Source: Paraspadella gotoi (Eukaryota; Chaetognatha). From it: a stretch of DNA of 64,000 nt. The notes under the pieces are model-generated. The model made no database searches, had not been told where the DNA came from, and worked only from the letters and a program-made list of their open reading frames with translations. Shown here piece by piece: positions 47,586-58,639 of this stretch. The stretch spans positions 2,787,611 through 2,851,610 of the forward strand of contig CM119271.1 of assembly GCA_051294375.1 (NCBI GenBank), read 5' to 3'. The translations under genes and the position numbers were made by a program. Numbering within the stretch: the first letter of the stretch is position 1; each line of letters opens with the position of its first letter.

Positions 47586-48355
47586 NNNNNNNNNNNNNNN
47601 NNNNNNNNNNNNNNNNNNNNNNNNNNNNNNNNNNNNNNNNNNNNNNNNNNNNNNNNNNNNNNNNNNNNNNNNNNNNNNNNNNNNNNNNNNNNNNNNNNNN
47701 NNNNNNNNNNNNNNNNNNNNNNNNNNNNNNNNNNNNNNNNNNNNNNNNNNNNNNNNNNNNNNNNNNNNNNNNNNNNNNNNNNNNNNNNNNNNNNNNNNNN
47801 NNNNNNNNNNNNNNNNNNNNNNNNNNNNNNNNNNNNNNNNNNNNNNNNNNNNNNNNNNNNNNNNNNNNNNNNNNNNNNNNNNNNNNNNNNNNNNNNNNNN
47901 NNNNNNNNNNNNNNNNNNNNNNNNNNNNNNNNNNNNNNNNNNNNNNNNNNNNNNNNNNNNNNNNNNNNNNNNNNNNNNNNNNNNNNNNNNNNNNNNNNNN
48001 NNNNNNNNNNNNNNNNNNNNNNNNNNNNNNNNNNNNNNNNNNNNNNNNNNNNNNNNNNNNNNNNNNNNNNNNNNNNNNNNNNNNNNNNNNNNNNNNNNNN
48101 NNNNNNNNNNNNNNNNNNNNNNNNNNNNNNNNNNNNNNNNNNNNNNNNNNNNNNNNNNNNNNNNNNNNNNNNNNNNNNNNNNNNNNNNNNNNNNNNNNNN
48201 NNNNNNNNNNNNNNNNNNNNNNNNNNNNNNNNNNNNNNNNNNNNNNNNNNNNNNNNNNNNNNNNNNNNNNNNNNNNNNNNNNNNNNNNNNNNNNNNNNNN
48301 NNNNNNNNNNNNNNNNNNNNNNNNNNNNNNNNNNNNNNNNNNNNNNNNNNNNNNN
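47586..48355. other. Assembly gap (770 N)
   Basis: Unknown bases. Open frames running through the gap are meaningless. Confidence 1.
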
Positions 48356-48519
48356 TGAATGGGATAAATTTTATAATGGTTTGTTAACCGCCATTTCATA
48401 AAATAATCAGATAATAATCGTCAAATTTCTTTCTCATCTTAACGAAGTAGGTGCCCGGTCGGTCATCCCGCCTGACCCCTGGTCCCCCTCCTTACCCCCC
48501 CCCGTCCGCGTTCTGCTCG

Positions 48520-48542
48520 GTCTTCTTCGTCGTTCGTCTTCG

Positions 48543-48574
<32 letters not shown>

Positions 48575-49240
48575 GTCGTCGCCATCGTAAAACTTTGTCC
48601 TCGTTGTCCTATCGTTATCGTCGTCAAAGTTTACGTCGTACTTCGTCGTCGTTGTCACCGTCATTGTTTCCGTCGGCTTTGTCATCGTCGTCGTCGAGGT
48701 CGTCGTTCTTCAAAATCCGCTCATCTGTCATCGTCGTCGTCGTCATTCTATGTTCTAACGTCAATCGAAATGTACAACGTCATTTTTATCATTACCTTCA
48801 ACGCCAATGTCGTCGTCTTCATCGTCTTAATCTTCGTCAATGTCATTTTCTTTGTCATTTTCCATCGTCGCGTTTTTTTTTTTGTCCGTCGTCGTCGTCA
48901 TCGTCGTCAATATATTCTCGTCGTCGTCATCTCATCCTTATCGTCGTCCTCATCGTCGTCGTTCGTCGTCATCGTCGTCATATATTTCTCGTCGTCGACA
49001 TCTTCATCGTTATCGTCGTCGTCGTCGTCATCGTCATCATAAATTCTCGTCGTCGTCATCTTCATCCTTATCTCTCCTATCATCGTCCGTCGTCGTCATA
49101 TATTCTCGTCGTCGTCATCTTCATCCTGATCGTGTCCTCATCGTCGTCGTCGTCGTCGTCATATATTCTCGTCGTCGTCATCTTCATCCTTATCGTCGTC
49201 CTCATCGTCGTCGTCGTCGTCGTCACCGTCATCTCCTCAT
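48520..49240 (+). repeat. Long imperfect (GTC)n array with higher-order units
   Basis: About 700 bp of gtc/atc runs. From about 48,895, units of 40-70 bp recur, each containing 'atattctcgtcgtcgtcatc' and 'ttcatccttatcgtcgtcc'. A 293-codon open frame across it is only a product of the repeat. Confidence 0.9.
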
Positions 49241-49334
49241 CCATCAAAGATCATCTCTCACTTTTTTCTTTCTTTTTTTTTTCTTTTTTGCAGTTTCACG
49301 TCGGAAACGACGACGAAAATCACGACGATTGATG

Positions 49335-49349
49335 GCGAAAATGAAGCGA

Positions 49350-49382
<33 letters not shown>

Positions 49383-49690
49383 AGGCGACGAACGAGAAAA
49401 AGGTGAGAAATAAAAAGAGATGAAGACGACGACGACGACGACGACGACGACAATGAAAACAATGACAACGATAAACGATTTACGAAGGTTAAAGAATTGA
49501 TGACGACGATAATGACATCGATGACAAATATAAACGATAAGGATAATTATAATGACATAGATGACAAAGATAAACGATAATGATAATGACTAGGATGCCA
49601 AAGATAAACGATAATGATAATTATAATGACTTAGATGCCAAAGGTAAACGATAATGATAATGATTGACATAGATGACAAAGATAAACGGG
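49335..49690 (+). repeat. (GAC)n array and 'gataaacgataatgataat' units
   Basis: The trinucleotide is now on the opposite strand from the array just upstream (gac on +). It is followed by four to five diverged units of about 45 bp containing 'acaaagataaacgataa' (49,500-49,690). Confidence 0.85.
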
Positions 49691-51235
49691 TCCAAAAAAA
49701 ATGTTGACATCTTTGAAATATTTGATGACATAAAATTTAGCAAATAATTTTGCAATCTTCGTATGTATATATGCGATTTTATTCGAAAGCAAGGTTGAAT
49801 CAGTACAATCAAAATCAACAAACTTTCGTAGGCTAAGTTTGACCAAACGAAAACATAATAGAATAGAGTAAAAATATTTTTAAAAACCCCGTTAATCAAA
49901 ACAAATTAATACGTGAACAATTTAAATCTGTTTTAAAAAAATTAAAAAAAGTTTAAGTTTAGACAAATCAAGACTCACACATTGTCATTGATGTCATTGA
50001 TGACAATGACGAACGAAGTCGAGAGTAAGTTGATAACGACGACAACGAAAATATCGACAACAATGATGACAACGATAAATGTTCGTCAACGATATAAATC
50101 GCAAGCTCACGTGACTCGGAAAGGCGCGCGTACTCCATCACGCCCGGAGCGTCGGTGATTAGACAGTGAAAAAATCAATGACGCCCATCGCTTCACGGGC
50201 GATGGGCGTTGGGCATCGGGCAAGCCGCTATGGGCATTGGGCTTTGGGCATTGGGCATTGGGCGTTGCCGGGAAAAGGAAGACGGGATGGAGAGGAAACC
50301 CCAGGGGACGGCACTGATTTGGTTTGAGGGTTTTACGAGAAAAGAATCTATGTATCTATCTATCTATCTATCTTTCTATCTATCTATCTTTCTAATCAAT
50401 CTAATCTATCATTTCATCCGTCTATGACTCTTTCTTTTTGTCTTTCTTTCTATCCATCTATCGGCTAAAACGATCGTTGCAACTCGCTTATTAACAAAAG
50501 ACGTTGTTCCTTTATTCGGAGGATCGAGAGTCGATAAAAAAAAATGGCGAACGAGAGACCAAGATGGCGCACGATTTTGAAAATTCACCGACGACGACGA
50601 CACTGACGACGACGGCGGCGAGGACAATGACGAAGACGACAATGACGACGACAACAACTACGACGACGACGAATACCTCTCCCTCGTCTCCAACGAAACA
50701 AATGAGAAGATCCTTCTGCTTCGCGGACTGCGGTACGTTTTCATGGCCGGGGGGGGGCGGTGGGGTGTAGAGTTGTGGCGGTGGGTGGCACCATTTCCCG
50801 AGAGCGACCCATTTCTATTCTTAATCTTTGAACTTCATTTTAGCTTTATTATTTAACTGTTTGTACAAGTTAAATCTAATCCCTTACATTTATGTCTAGC
50901 CCAAAAACCTAATTTCAATCTTTAATCCCTAACCTTAATGTTTAATTTTATTATTAATCTCTAATTCCTCAAAGCAAATCTCAAACCTACTCCCCATTCC
51001 TAACTTAATAAACTTTATTCCTAAATTAGGTTGAAATGGGTTAATTTAGGAAAAGATGGCCGAGGCTCTTTGCTATGAGCCCCTTTAAAGGCTTTGGAGG
51101 TGGAAAGTACAATTTTGGAATGAGAAAAAGATCAGAAATAAAATGGTCGGGTTGGTTCATCCGTCTGTTTGGGAAGTTAGGGAAAACGGTAAAAGGAAAT
51201 TAAAAAAATGTACAAATAATGTCTGTCTGTCTGTC
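49691..51235. other. Unique AT-rich sequence and short repeats
   Basis: A 'gggcattgggc' minisatellite at 50,183-50,268, (CTAT)n at 50,353-50,405, and (GAC)n at 50,588-50,675 followed by a stretch open in several frames with a possible donor 'ctgcg|gtacgt' at 50,731. No family is recognised. Confidence 0.5.
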
Positions 51236-51420
51236 AGTCCATCCGTCCGTCCGTCCATCCGTCCGTCCCCCTTAGCCTTGAACGCCGATTACTCATGTAT
51301 AAATATGACGATTAACCTTAAATTTTGTGTGTAGGTAAAGAAGTGTGTGATTAAGCTGGAAATAAAGTTTTGATGGAATCGTCAAAGTGAAAATAATAAA
51401 CTATTAAATTTTGCCTGTTT
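51236..51420 (+). repeat. Dispersed repeat R3, single copy
   Basis: tccg-rich start, then 'aaattttgtgtgtaggta', 'agctggaaataaagtttt' and 'gatggaatcgtc'. Compare 16,310-17,400. Confidence 0.7.
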
Positions 51421-51886
51421 TTCCTTTTATATAAAATGTAAAAGCATTTTGCAATAACAAATACTACAATTATAACAAATACTATAACCACGACAACCAC
51501 CACAACCACTACAACTACAAATACTAAAAACTATTACGACTATCCATGCATTATTACCAGAATTAAAACAGCAACCACATAAAAAAAACTATTGATTAAG
51601 AATATTTTTAATTAATTATAGTAAATGAAAAAAAATTTAATCATAACTTATCATCTAATTTGCTGCTTACCGCTAAAAGCTTATCCTACGTTGTTTGCTC
51701 AAACTTAATTACTTAGTATTTAAAAATTTAAAATTAGGCTAAAGATTAGGATTAAGGATTAGATTAGTAATTAAGGTTATGGATTTAAGATAAGTCAAAA
51801 GGATAAAAGATTATGGTTAAGTATTAGTTAAGGGTTTGGTCTTATAATTAAAAAATTATATTAAGAATTATGTTAAAAGTTTGTTA
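51421..51886. other. AT-rich sequence with degenerate TTAGG-like words
   Basis: 'aaccaccacaaccac' runs at 51,490-51,530 and 'aggattaaggattaga' at 51,735-51,790. No gene is seen. Confidence 0.55.
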
Positions 51887-52135
51887 ATATGAAATTGGTA
51901 CAACCAATATAAAAATTATTCATTCATTTAATAAATAAGCTATCTTGCCCCTGACTTTGGACAAGCTTTGGTGGTTTAAGGCCTCCATCACTCTTACAAG
52001 ATAATTACATAGCAGGTCCCTGCAAGCTTTCAATCAAAACTCTCTCACAGTCCCGTTTATTTACTCCCAGAGTACCTGGCTTCCTTATCAATGAAGTAGA
52101 AAATATTTCAAAGAATGTTTCAATTGTATGAAAAG
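51887..52135 (-). repeat. Dispersed repeat R1, longest inverted copy
   Basis: From 'gaaattggtacaaccaat' through 'caagctttggtggtttaagg' and 'gcaggtccctgcaagc' to 'ccgtttatttactcccagag'. A further 'aaaagaccactcccta' end is shared with the copy at 53,272-53,575. It lies just downstream of the ApoL-like stop codon. Confidence 0.75.
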
Positions 52136-52229
52136 ACCACTCCCTAATATATAATAGTTAAATATTAAGGTTAATATTGAGTTCTGGAAACAGAAATGAG
52201 GCACTTTTGAAAAAGAGAGCCAAAATCAG

Positions 52230-52552
52230 TTATTCCACAAAGGGGGTGCTCTCTTCAAAACACAATTCATTCTCAGTCACAGTGAGTTGAATTTGATCAT
52301 CTTTTCCATCTTCTCCACGACCGTATTCTTCATCTTTGACAGTGAGCAAAGCGAGCGTCATAAACTCTTGGTACATCGTGATGATGGCCGCTTTCTCCGT
52401 CGTGTTTCCGGCCTCCAACGACTTTCGGCTCTTGTGGATGTTGAAGCAGTCCAACCCGAATCCCGCGACGCCGGCTACGATGCCGACGACGCCACCGACT
52501 TTGGCCGCGAAAGACGCGGCGCGAAAAGCGTCGTCCGACATGCTGGCGATCA
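52230..52552 (-). CDS. Apolipoprotein-L-like protein, last exon
   Basis: On -, the acceptor 'tattcttcag' is followed by TG, completing a Val codon begun in the exon at 62,730 (phase 1), then 106 codons to TAA. 'AASFAAKVGGVVGIVAGVAG' then 'GLDCFNIHKSRKSLEAGN' matches the C-terminal membrane-helix part of the ApoL family, where a glycine-rich hydrophobic helix runs into a h-G-h-D-h-F-h-I-x-K-x-S-x-S-L segment. The tail is acidic (Glu/Asp-rich). ApoL proteins are helical, membrane- and lipid-interacting proteins. Their role in invertebrates is unclear. Confidence 0.78.
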
Positions 52553-52560
52553 CTGAAGAA

Positions 52561-53271
52561 TACGGGGATTAAATGGCTATTTTAATGCACCTTTACAATA
52601 ATTATCATTATGGGAATTGGTTCTATAAGCATAAAAATTACCCATTTGTTCAATAAATAAGTTATCTTGCCCCTAACGTTGGACAGTAAGACGTAGTGAA
52701 AGTTACATACAAAAATTATAAAAGTCGATTATGAACATTAATTTGTAAAAAAATTAAGTTTGTTTTTTAATTTTTTTAATTTTAATTTTTTTCAGCAGAT
52801 TTGAATTCCTCGTCAAAAGTTGATAAAAGATAATATAAATCATTTTTAAAAATTCTTTCATTAAGAGGGTTAAAAATTTAAAAAACTATATTTAATATAT
52901 AAAAAGTTAATTTTCAGCTTAAAATATAGCTTTTTCTAATTTTTGACATGACCCACTTAATAAAGGAATTTTTTAGACCGCTAAACATCTTGATAATTTT
53001 TACCAAAAATCTCATCAAGTAAAGTCATCACATATATTTCTTTTTAAAAACTTTTATGACGAATCCAAATCTACAAAAAAATCTTAGAAAAAATTTTAAC
53101 CTTTATTGGTTTAGTACTATTATAAATATGGCCTACTGCGTAAATTGTAAAATTTATTATAAATTTTTTTATTACATAAATGTTTATTAATATAATGTTG
53201 TTCGTTTCTCACTTTTAGAATTTTAATTAAAGTTAAATTTAGAAATTTTACGACGCCTTATTGGACAGTTA
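52561..53271. other. AT-rich intron sequence of the ApoL-like gene
   Basis: Only an R1 fragment ('aataagttatcttgcccct') near 52,655 is recognisable. Confidence 0.55.
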
Positions 53272-53575
53272 ATAGTCTCCAGCTTAAGGCATCCATCCCT
53301 TTTTCATGATAATAACATAGCAGGACCAAAGACCCTGCAAGCTTCAATATGGACTCTCACAGTTTAGTATATTCACTCCCAGAGTGTGTACAATTGTACA
53401 TGGCCTCCCTATCATTAAAGTGGTATAGTGTTTTCCTGAACTGTTACAATTGTATAAAAGGACCACTCCCTTGAGTATTACATCGGGGAATACTATATTG
53501 TACTCAGTACTAGCATCAAAATACAAAGAGTTGATGGTTATGAAATTGGTACAACCAATGTAAAAAGTATTCATT
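53272..53575 (-). repeat. Dispersed repeat R1, diverged inverted copy
   Basis: Shares 'catagcagg', 'ccctgcaagctt', 'cactcccagag', 'aaaggaccactccct' and 'gaaattggtacaaccaat' with 51,887-52,135 but carries insertions. Confidence 0.7.
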
Positions 53576-53785
53576 AATTGAATAATTTGATTATTTTAAG
53601 GTAAAGTCTTAAATTTAATGTTATTTTGAAAAAAAATTATTTCAAAAGAAGCAGCAGTTTTTTTGTATATTTTTATATCTTCAGATAAGGAATGACGCGT
53701 TGTTGAGAAATCAAAATTCCATCCTTTTTAGTTGCGCCGCGAAGTAACTCAAGTCACTTTTCGGTCGGTCAGTATGTCTGTCTAG

Positions 53786-55235
53786 GAGCCGACGTCGTTC
53801 TTAGAGATCGAGAAAGATTTTTTCAATGGAGATTTTTGTTCAAATCTGAATACCAAACAATGTAAATGCCCCTGGGAAAAATTCCGGTAAAAAATTGATG
53901 TAAAAACACTCGATTCCGATCCTTTTGCATCGGAAGGGCTCACATTTTTCTTCTCTTGTCTTGTTCCGGTTTTACAAATGACTTCAAAGTCTGGAATCCT
54001 CTGGCAAAGTGTCTGAAGGGCTCTCAAAATTTTTCTTTAATTTATTTAGCTATTTTAATATGATACGATCATGGAAAAGTGAATTAGTCCATTTTGGTGA
54101 AATTTTTATTTGAAGTAAAAGTAAAAGAGGAGCTAACGATTGGAATTCTATGAGTTTTCAACCGGGAGTCAGATTCGGGAAAAATCTTCTATGGAGAAAA
54201 TCTTCCAAAGAAGGGGTGGATTTTCCGAAGATTTTGGTTAATATTTTCTATATTTATGTAGGGTAGTCTGGTTATTTTTTATTTTTATCAAGAAATTTTT
54301 TTTTTCACGTGTTGTCATGTAGCAGACATCGTTAGCTTAGAACATGCGATCCATCGTTTATTTATTTATTTTTTTTTTCTTTGATAACTTCTTTACGCGG
54401 AGCGAATGGACTATATTTTTAACGCGGCTTGTAGAGCGGAGGCCAGGGTGGCGTCGTAATCGAGGCTAGCCACCACGTAAACGTTAACCGAAGAATATCA
54501 ATGTTTACTAAAGCAATGTTTATTTTAAATTCTTAACAGATTATCTTAAAGAGACAAAAGGAAAGGATTTTTATTTCAAGTTTCAAGTCCAAACGCTCCT
54601 TAGGTCGCGTACTAGGAGTCTACGTCGTTCTTAGAAATCGAGGAAGACTTTTTCAATGGAGATTTTCGTTAAAATCTGACTACCAAATAATGTCAACGCC
54701 CCTGGGAAAAATTCAGGTAAAAAATAGATGTAAAAACAGTCGATTCCGATCCTGTTACGTCTGAAGGGCTCGCATTTTTTTTCTCTTGACAAATAACCAT
54801 CATTTTGACATCGAACCATTTAATTCAAATGTACTGGTCCGCTCGGGAAAATATTTTTAACGCAATTTATATATAAAATAAAAGGGATTTCTCAACTTCA
54901 ATACAATTCAAACGCAATTTCAAGGTATGTTTCATTTTACAATAAAACTTCGAATTCAGGAATCCGATAGCAATTATGTCTGAAGGGGCTCTCAAAATTT
55001 TTCTTTTACATCTTATTTGCGTTATTTTATATGATACGATCATGTTAACATGAATTAGTCATTTTGGTTGAAATTTTTATTAAAAAGTAAAAATAAAAGA
55101 GGAAAGCTAAACGATCGGAATTCTAAGAGTTTTCAACCGGGAGTCAGATTGGCGGGAAAAAAATCTTATATGGCGAAAAATCTTCCAAAAGGGTGGCATT
55201 TTCCGCAAGATTTTGGTTAATATTTCTATATTATG
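53786..55235 (+). repeat. Diverged tandem duplication (53,786-54,250 and 54,613-55,235)
   Basis: Both copies begin 'taggag..', pass through 'acgtcgttcttag', 'tcaatggaga' and 'gcccctgggaaaaatt', and later share 'tatgatacgatcatg' and 'gagttttcaaccgggagtca'. They differ by many substitutions, unlike the indel-type duplicates, so this is a real, older duplication. No conserved frame is seen. Confidence 0.75.
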
Positions 55236-55365
55236 GTCAGATATTTTTAAACTTAAAATAGCAAATATTGCCATCATTCTACAATTGGCCGTGTCAAAGA
55301 ATTATATTAAAAAACCTCTGAACTTTTTTCTCCGAGCTTAGTCCTACGCGTACAGTTCGAATGCC

Positions 55366-55795
55366 TTCTCTCCTCCGCTCCTACTTCGCTTGCTCTCCTC
55401 TCCTCATCCTCAGGAGCAAGTCCTCCTTTCCGTTACTCCTGCTCTCTCCCCTCCTCAGGCAATCCTCTTCTCCCTCTACTTCGCTGCTCTTCCTCTCCTC
55501 ATCCTGCAGAGACAAGTTCCTCCATTGCTCTCCTCCCGCTCCTACTTCGCTTGCTCTCCTCTCCTCATCCTCAGGAGCAAGTACCCTCCTTCTCTCCTCT
55601 CCGCTCCTACTTCGCTTGCTCTCCCTCCTCATCCTCAGAGCAAGTCCTCCTTCTCTCCCCCGCTCCTACTTCGCTTTCTCTCGCTCTCCTCATCATCAGG
55701 AAGCAATCCTCTTTCTCTCCCCCGCTTCCTACTTTCGCTTGCTCTCCTCTCCCTCATCCCAGACAAGTCCCCTTCTCCTGGTCTTTTGCATTGTC
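55366..55795 (+). repeat. About 60-bp C/T-rich minisatellite, about 7 units
   Basis: The unit contains 'gctcctacttcgcttgctct' followed by 'cctcatcctcaggagcaag'. Units vary in length. Several frames stay open because of the composition, and none is judged real. Confidence 0.9.
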
Positions 55796-55799
55796 CCCT

Positions 55800-57200
55800 C
55801 TCCTCCCTTACGTTCGACGTTTTTGAGCGAGCGTTTGCTGTTTGTTGTTGTCGTTGTCGTCGATGATATGATACATTAAAATTATTTTATGATAGCATTA
55901 TGACATAAACCAAAAAAATTGTGATAATTTTTTTCTGCAAGGCCTCGTAGACACAGATAAATCTCATATTTACATTTGTAATAATTGGACTAATAAATTT
56001 TGATATATTCTGTCTATAACTACTCAATTTTGATCTTCAGTATCATAAATATTGACGAAAATAATTTTTTTAAATTAATTTATTTTTAATTTTTTTGTCA
56101 GAATTGATTTTTTTCCATTAATTCAAATAAATATACAGCGGTCATGCACTGATTCCGATTCTGTTGGGTTTAGCCTATCTTTCAAGCACATAACGAAAAA
56201 AATAACTTGACGTCATAGTAAGAAATAATAGCAATTATTCCAAATTTTTTCTCAAAACTTATCATCATTTTTGTTTCTGACTGTTTTTGCCAAACATGCC
56301 CTTTAAAATTAGAAAAATAAAGATTAGCTAATGAAACTACAAAGTCTTAAGTACATTTCGTTGCCGGAACAAAGAAAATTCATTGATATCATAGTCTCAA
56401 TATGGAGCCTTGAAATACCTCATTTTCTTTGTAATTTACCCCTTTATTGATAAGGGCCTTGTATTATAATAAAAAATGAAAACAATAATTTAACCATACA
56501 GCTACATGCATTAGAGTGTTATTGAAAGATTGTAGATTGGCATTATGCAATGGTTTTAATTTTCACCTGAAGATGACCNNNNNNNNNNNNNNNNNNNNNN
56601 NNNNNNNNNNNNNNNNNNNNNNNNNNNNNNNNNNNNNNNNNNNNNNNNNNNNNNNNNNNNNNNNNNNNNNNNNNNNNNNNNNNNNNNNNNNNNNNNNNNN
56701 NNNNNNNNNNNNNNNNNNNNNNNNNNNNNNNNNNNNNNNNNNNNNNNNNNNNNNNNNNNNNNNNNNNNNNNNNNNNNNNNNNNNNNNNNNNNNNNNNNNN
56801 NNNNNNNNNNNNNNNNNNNNNNNNNNNNNNNNNNNNNNNNNNNNNNNNNNNNNNNNNNNNNNNNNNNNNNNNNNNNNNNNNNNNNNNNNNNNNNNNNNNN
56901 NNNNNNNNNNNNNNNNNNNNNNNNNNNNNNNNNNNNNNNNNNNNNNNNNNNNNNNNNGTCCTGACGTGTTTATAAAAATAAAAACACCTTGACGTTACGC
57001 ATTAAACACTTTTTTATACTAGACATTTTTAGTTTTTCTACATTATATAGCAATAAAATATAAACTAAACTTGCGTCATTTTCAACTTCACCATATTCCA
57101 CCAAACTTTCTTTAGCTAATTAGTACACATATTGAATTATTTATTCACTCTTTGCAATTGTTTAAAGAAATTCTCACCAACCTTTTTCAGTTTTTAAACC
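55800..57200. other. AT-rich sequence with a 379-N gap
   Basis: No gene, RNA or repeat recognised outside the gap (56,579-56,957). Confidence 0.55.
56579..56957. other. Assembly gap (379 N)
   Basis: Unknown bases. Confidence 1.
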
Positions 57201-57479
57201 ATTTATTACTGCTTGTACATTGCACAATGTATATTTTTATTGTTATTTAGTCCCTGTTAAAGTCCTATCTCTCTTCTGTCTCTGCTTTCTCTCAACAAAT
57301 CTTCCATCTTCTTTTCAAAAACTCACTCAATCTGTGGTTCAACCTTTACCCCTGTCCTCACCTCTGCACCCACTATTCGGTCTCACCACTTTGTTGGAAA
57401 GCTTTAACTTTCTCCCTCTCTCGTCTCTCTCTCTCTCTCACTCTTCGTTTTGCACAATATTTTGTCTAATTCACAAACA

Positions 57480-57517
57480 CTGAAGGAAGCTGAAAAAACC
57501 AACAGCCGAAACATGTC
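57480..57517 (+). ncRNA. Damaged hammerhead-like motif
   Basis: The core strand is CTGAAGGA instead of CTGATGA. AGCTG/CAGC could still pair as stem II before CGAAAC ATGTC. Probably inactive. Confidence 0.4.
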
Positions 57518-57572
57518 TGTTTTCCCTAATAAAAACAATTCCGGTTGAAACTTATACAAACTTATGTTTGCG

Positions 57573-57606
57573 CTGATGAAGCTCGATTGTGAGCCGAAAA
57601 CATGTC
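57573..57606 (+). ncRNA. Hammerhead-ribozyme-like motif
   Basis: CTGATGA, A, stem II GCTC/GAGC (six-base loop), C, then GAAAAC ATGTC. One extra A lies in the second core strand, which would probably weaken activity. 'gcg' before and 'tgc' after could start stem I. Confidence 0.5.
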
Positions 57607-58119
57607 TGCCTCTTTTAAAAATAAAATTCGTTGCAACGAAAAAATCAAACTTTGTTTTGTTACATTAAACAATACAATTTTTTATAAAAAAAATCTCAAA
57701 TTCCTATTTTTGCCCTTTACTTTAACACATTATAATTGTACATTTTAGGTATATTTCATTTATGCTTCATATTTTTTATTTTGTTCTTGTTTTTATTAAC
57801 GTTGTTTTTCGTTTATGCTTTATATTTTTTGTTTTTGTCTTTGTTTTCATATTTTTGGTTTAAAATTTGAATTTTGAACGTTCTTGTATTTGTATTTGTT
57901 CTTGTATTTTATAGTTTCTTATGAATTAGTTCATAATATTTTATTGATGAGTCCATTTAAATGTTTGTGTCTTTTGTTTCTTGATTTTTTTGGTTTAAAA
58001 ATTTGAATTTTGAACGTTCTTGAACGTTATATTTTATAGTTTCTTATGAATTAGTACATAACATTTTATTTATGAGTCCACTTAAACGTTAAATTTAAAT
58101 GTAAAAAAATAATAAAAAT

Positions 58120-58123
58120 GCAA

Positions 58124-58165
<42 letters not shown>
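58120..58165 (+). repeat. Poly(A) run
   Basis: About 32 consecutive adenines end an AT-rich stretch. Possibly the tail of a retroposed sequence, but no body is identified. Confidence 0.8.
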
Positions 58166-58316
58166 ATACATGCTATTAAATTAATCCGCGCAATTGCCGG
58201 ATATATAGCAGGTATATTTACAGCAGCAAACTGATGTACATGTGACATTGCCTGCATTATAAGTTATTTTTCCTTTTTTTTAAAATGAATCCACGAAAAT
58301 CTCGGATGTGAATTTG

Positions 58317-58470
58317 GGATTTTGTATTGTGTATAAACTATCAGTTTCGTTGCGATTTGAATTTAGGAGAAAAACAATTTGTTTTTAACAACGAATTGTA
58401 TTATTGGTAATACATGTTTCGACTCTTGAGTTTTAGAGTCTTCATCAGTCTTCATCAGGATTTTGTATTG
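58317..58470 (-). mobile_element. 128-bp hammerhead-bearing insertion with 13-bp target-site duplication
   Basis: 'ggattttgtattg' occurs at 58,317-58,329 and again at 58,458-58,470, flanking 58,330-58,457. On -, the insert starts 'tgatgaagactgatgaagac', contains the hammerhead-like motif and ends in an AT-rich tail. It has no coding capacity, so it must have been mobilised by proteins supplied elsewhere. Penelope-like or retrozyme-type retroposition is the likely class. Confidence 0.72.
58411..58448 (-). ncRNA. Hammerhead-ribozyme-like motif (best - strand copy)
   Basis: On -, CTGATGA, one A, stem II GACTCT/AGAGTC (six perfect pairs, eight-base loop), GAAAC, ATGTA. GTA is an acceptable NUH triplet. 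As in copy 1, an extra A lies before stem II and stem III is minimal. A partial second CTGATGA directly precedes it (58,449-58,457). Confidence 0.62.
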
Positions 58471-58515
58471 AAAAAAATAATAAAAGTTTTTAGAAGGAAA
58501 AAAATAATCAGAATT

Positions 58516-58540
58516 NNNNNNNNNNNNNNNNNNNNNNNNN
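58516..58540. other. Assembly gap (25 N)
   Basis: Same size as three other gaps. It interrupts repeat R4 and precedes a duplicated block. Confidence 1.
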
Positions 58541-58639
58541 TTTAGAAAAAAGGCATTGAGATCGTACAGATTAGAACAAAAGAGACAAAGCTGGAACAGC
58601 TGCTGGAAGGCCGCTGAACAGTCACTGAGAGCCTTGAAC

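Larger units (their letters stand above)
57220..57660 (+). repeat. Hammerhead-bearing repeat family, copy 2 (two motifs in a row)
   Basis: Shares the order 'actcactcaatctg', 'cctgtcctcacctctg', 'caccactttgttgg' and a (TC)n tract with copy 1. It then carries a damaged motif (57,480-57,517) and a second motif (57,573-57,606), each followed by an 'ataaaa..' tail. Ribozyme-tail units in series resemble the tandem terminal repeats of Penelope-like elements. Confidence 0.7.
58288..58515 (+). repeat. Dispersed repeat R4, copy interrupted by a hammerhead-like insert
   Basis: The halves 'ccacgaaaatctcgg..gggattttgtattg' and 'ttttgtattgaaaaaaat..agaaggaaaaaaat' match the uninterrupted copy at 18,036-18,150. 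The 128 bp between them (58,330-58,457) are absent there. Confidence 0.75.

Noticed and set aside
47533-48401. Long open frames on both strands
   Set aside because: They run through 770 N and have no information content.
48451-49332. 293-codon open frame on +
   Set aside because: It is produced by (GTC)n/(ATC)n repeats. The residues are Ser/Arg/Val runs and no splice signals or domains are present.
50504-50770. Thr- or Asp-rich open stretch with a donor-like end
   Set aside because: It is a (GAC)n repeat open in several frames, and no acceptor or homologous domain could be found.
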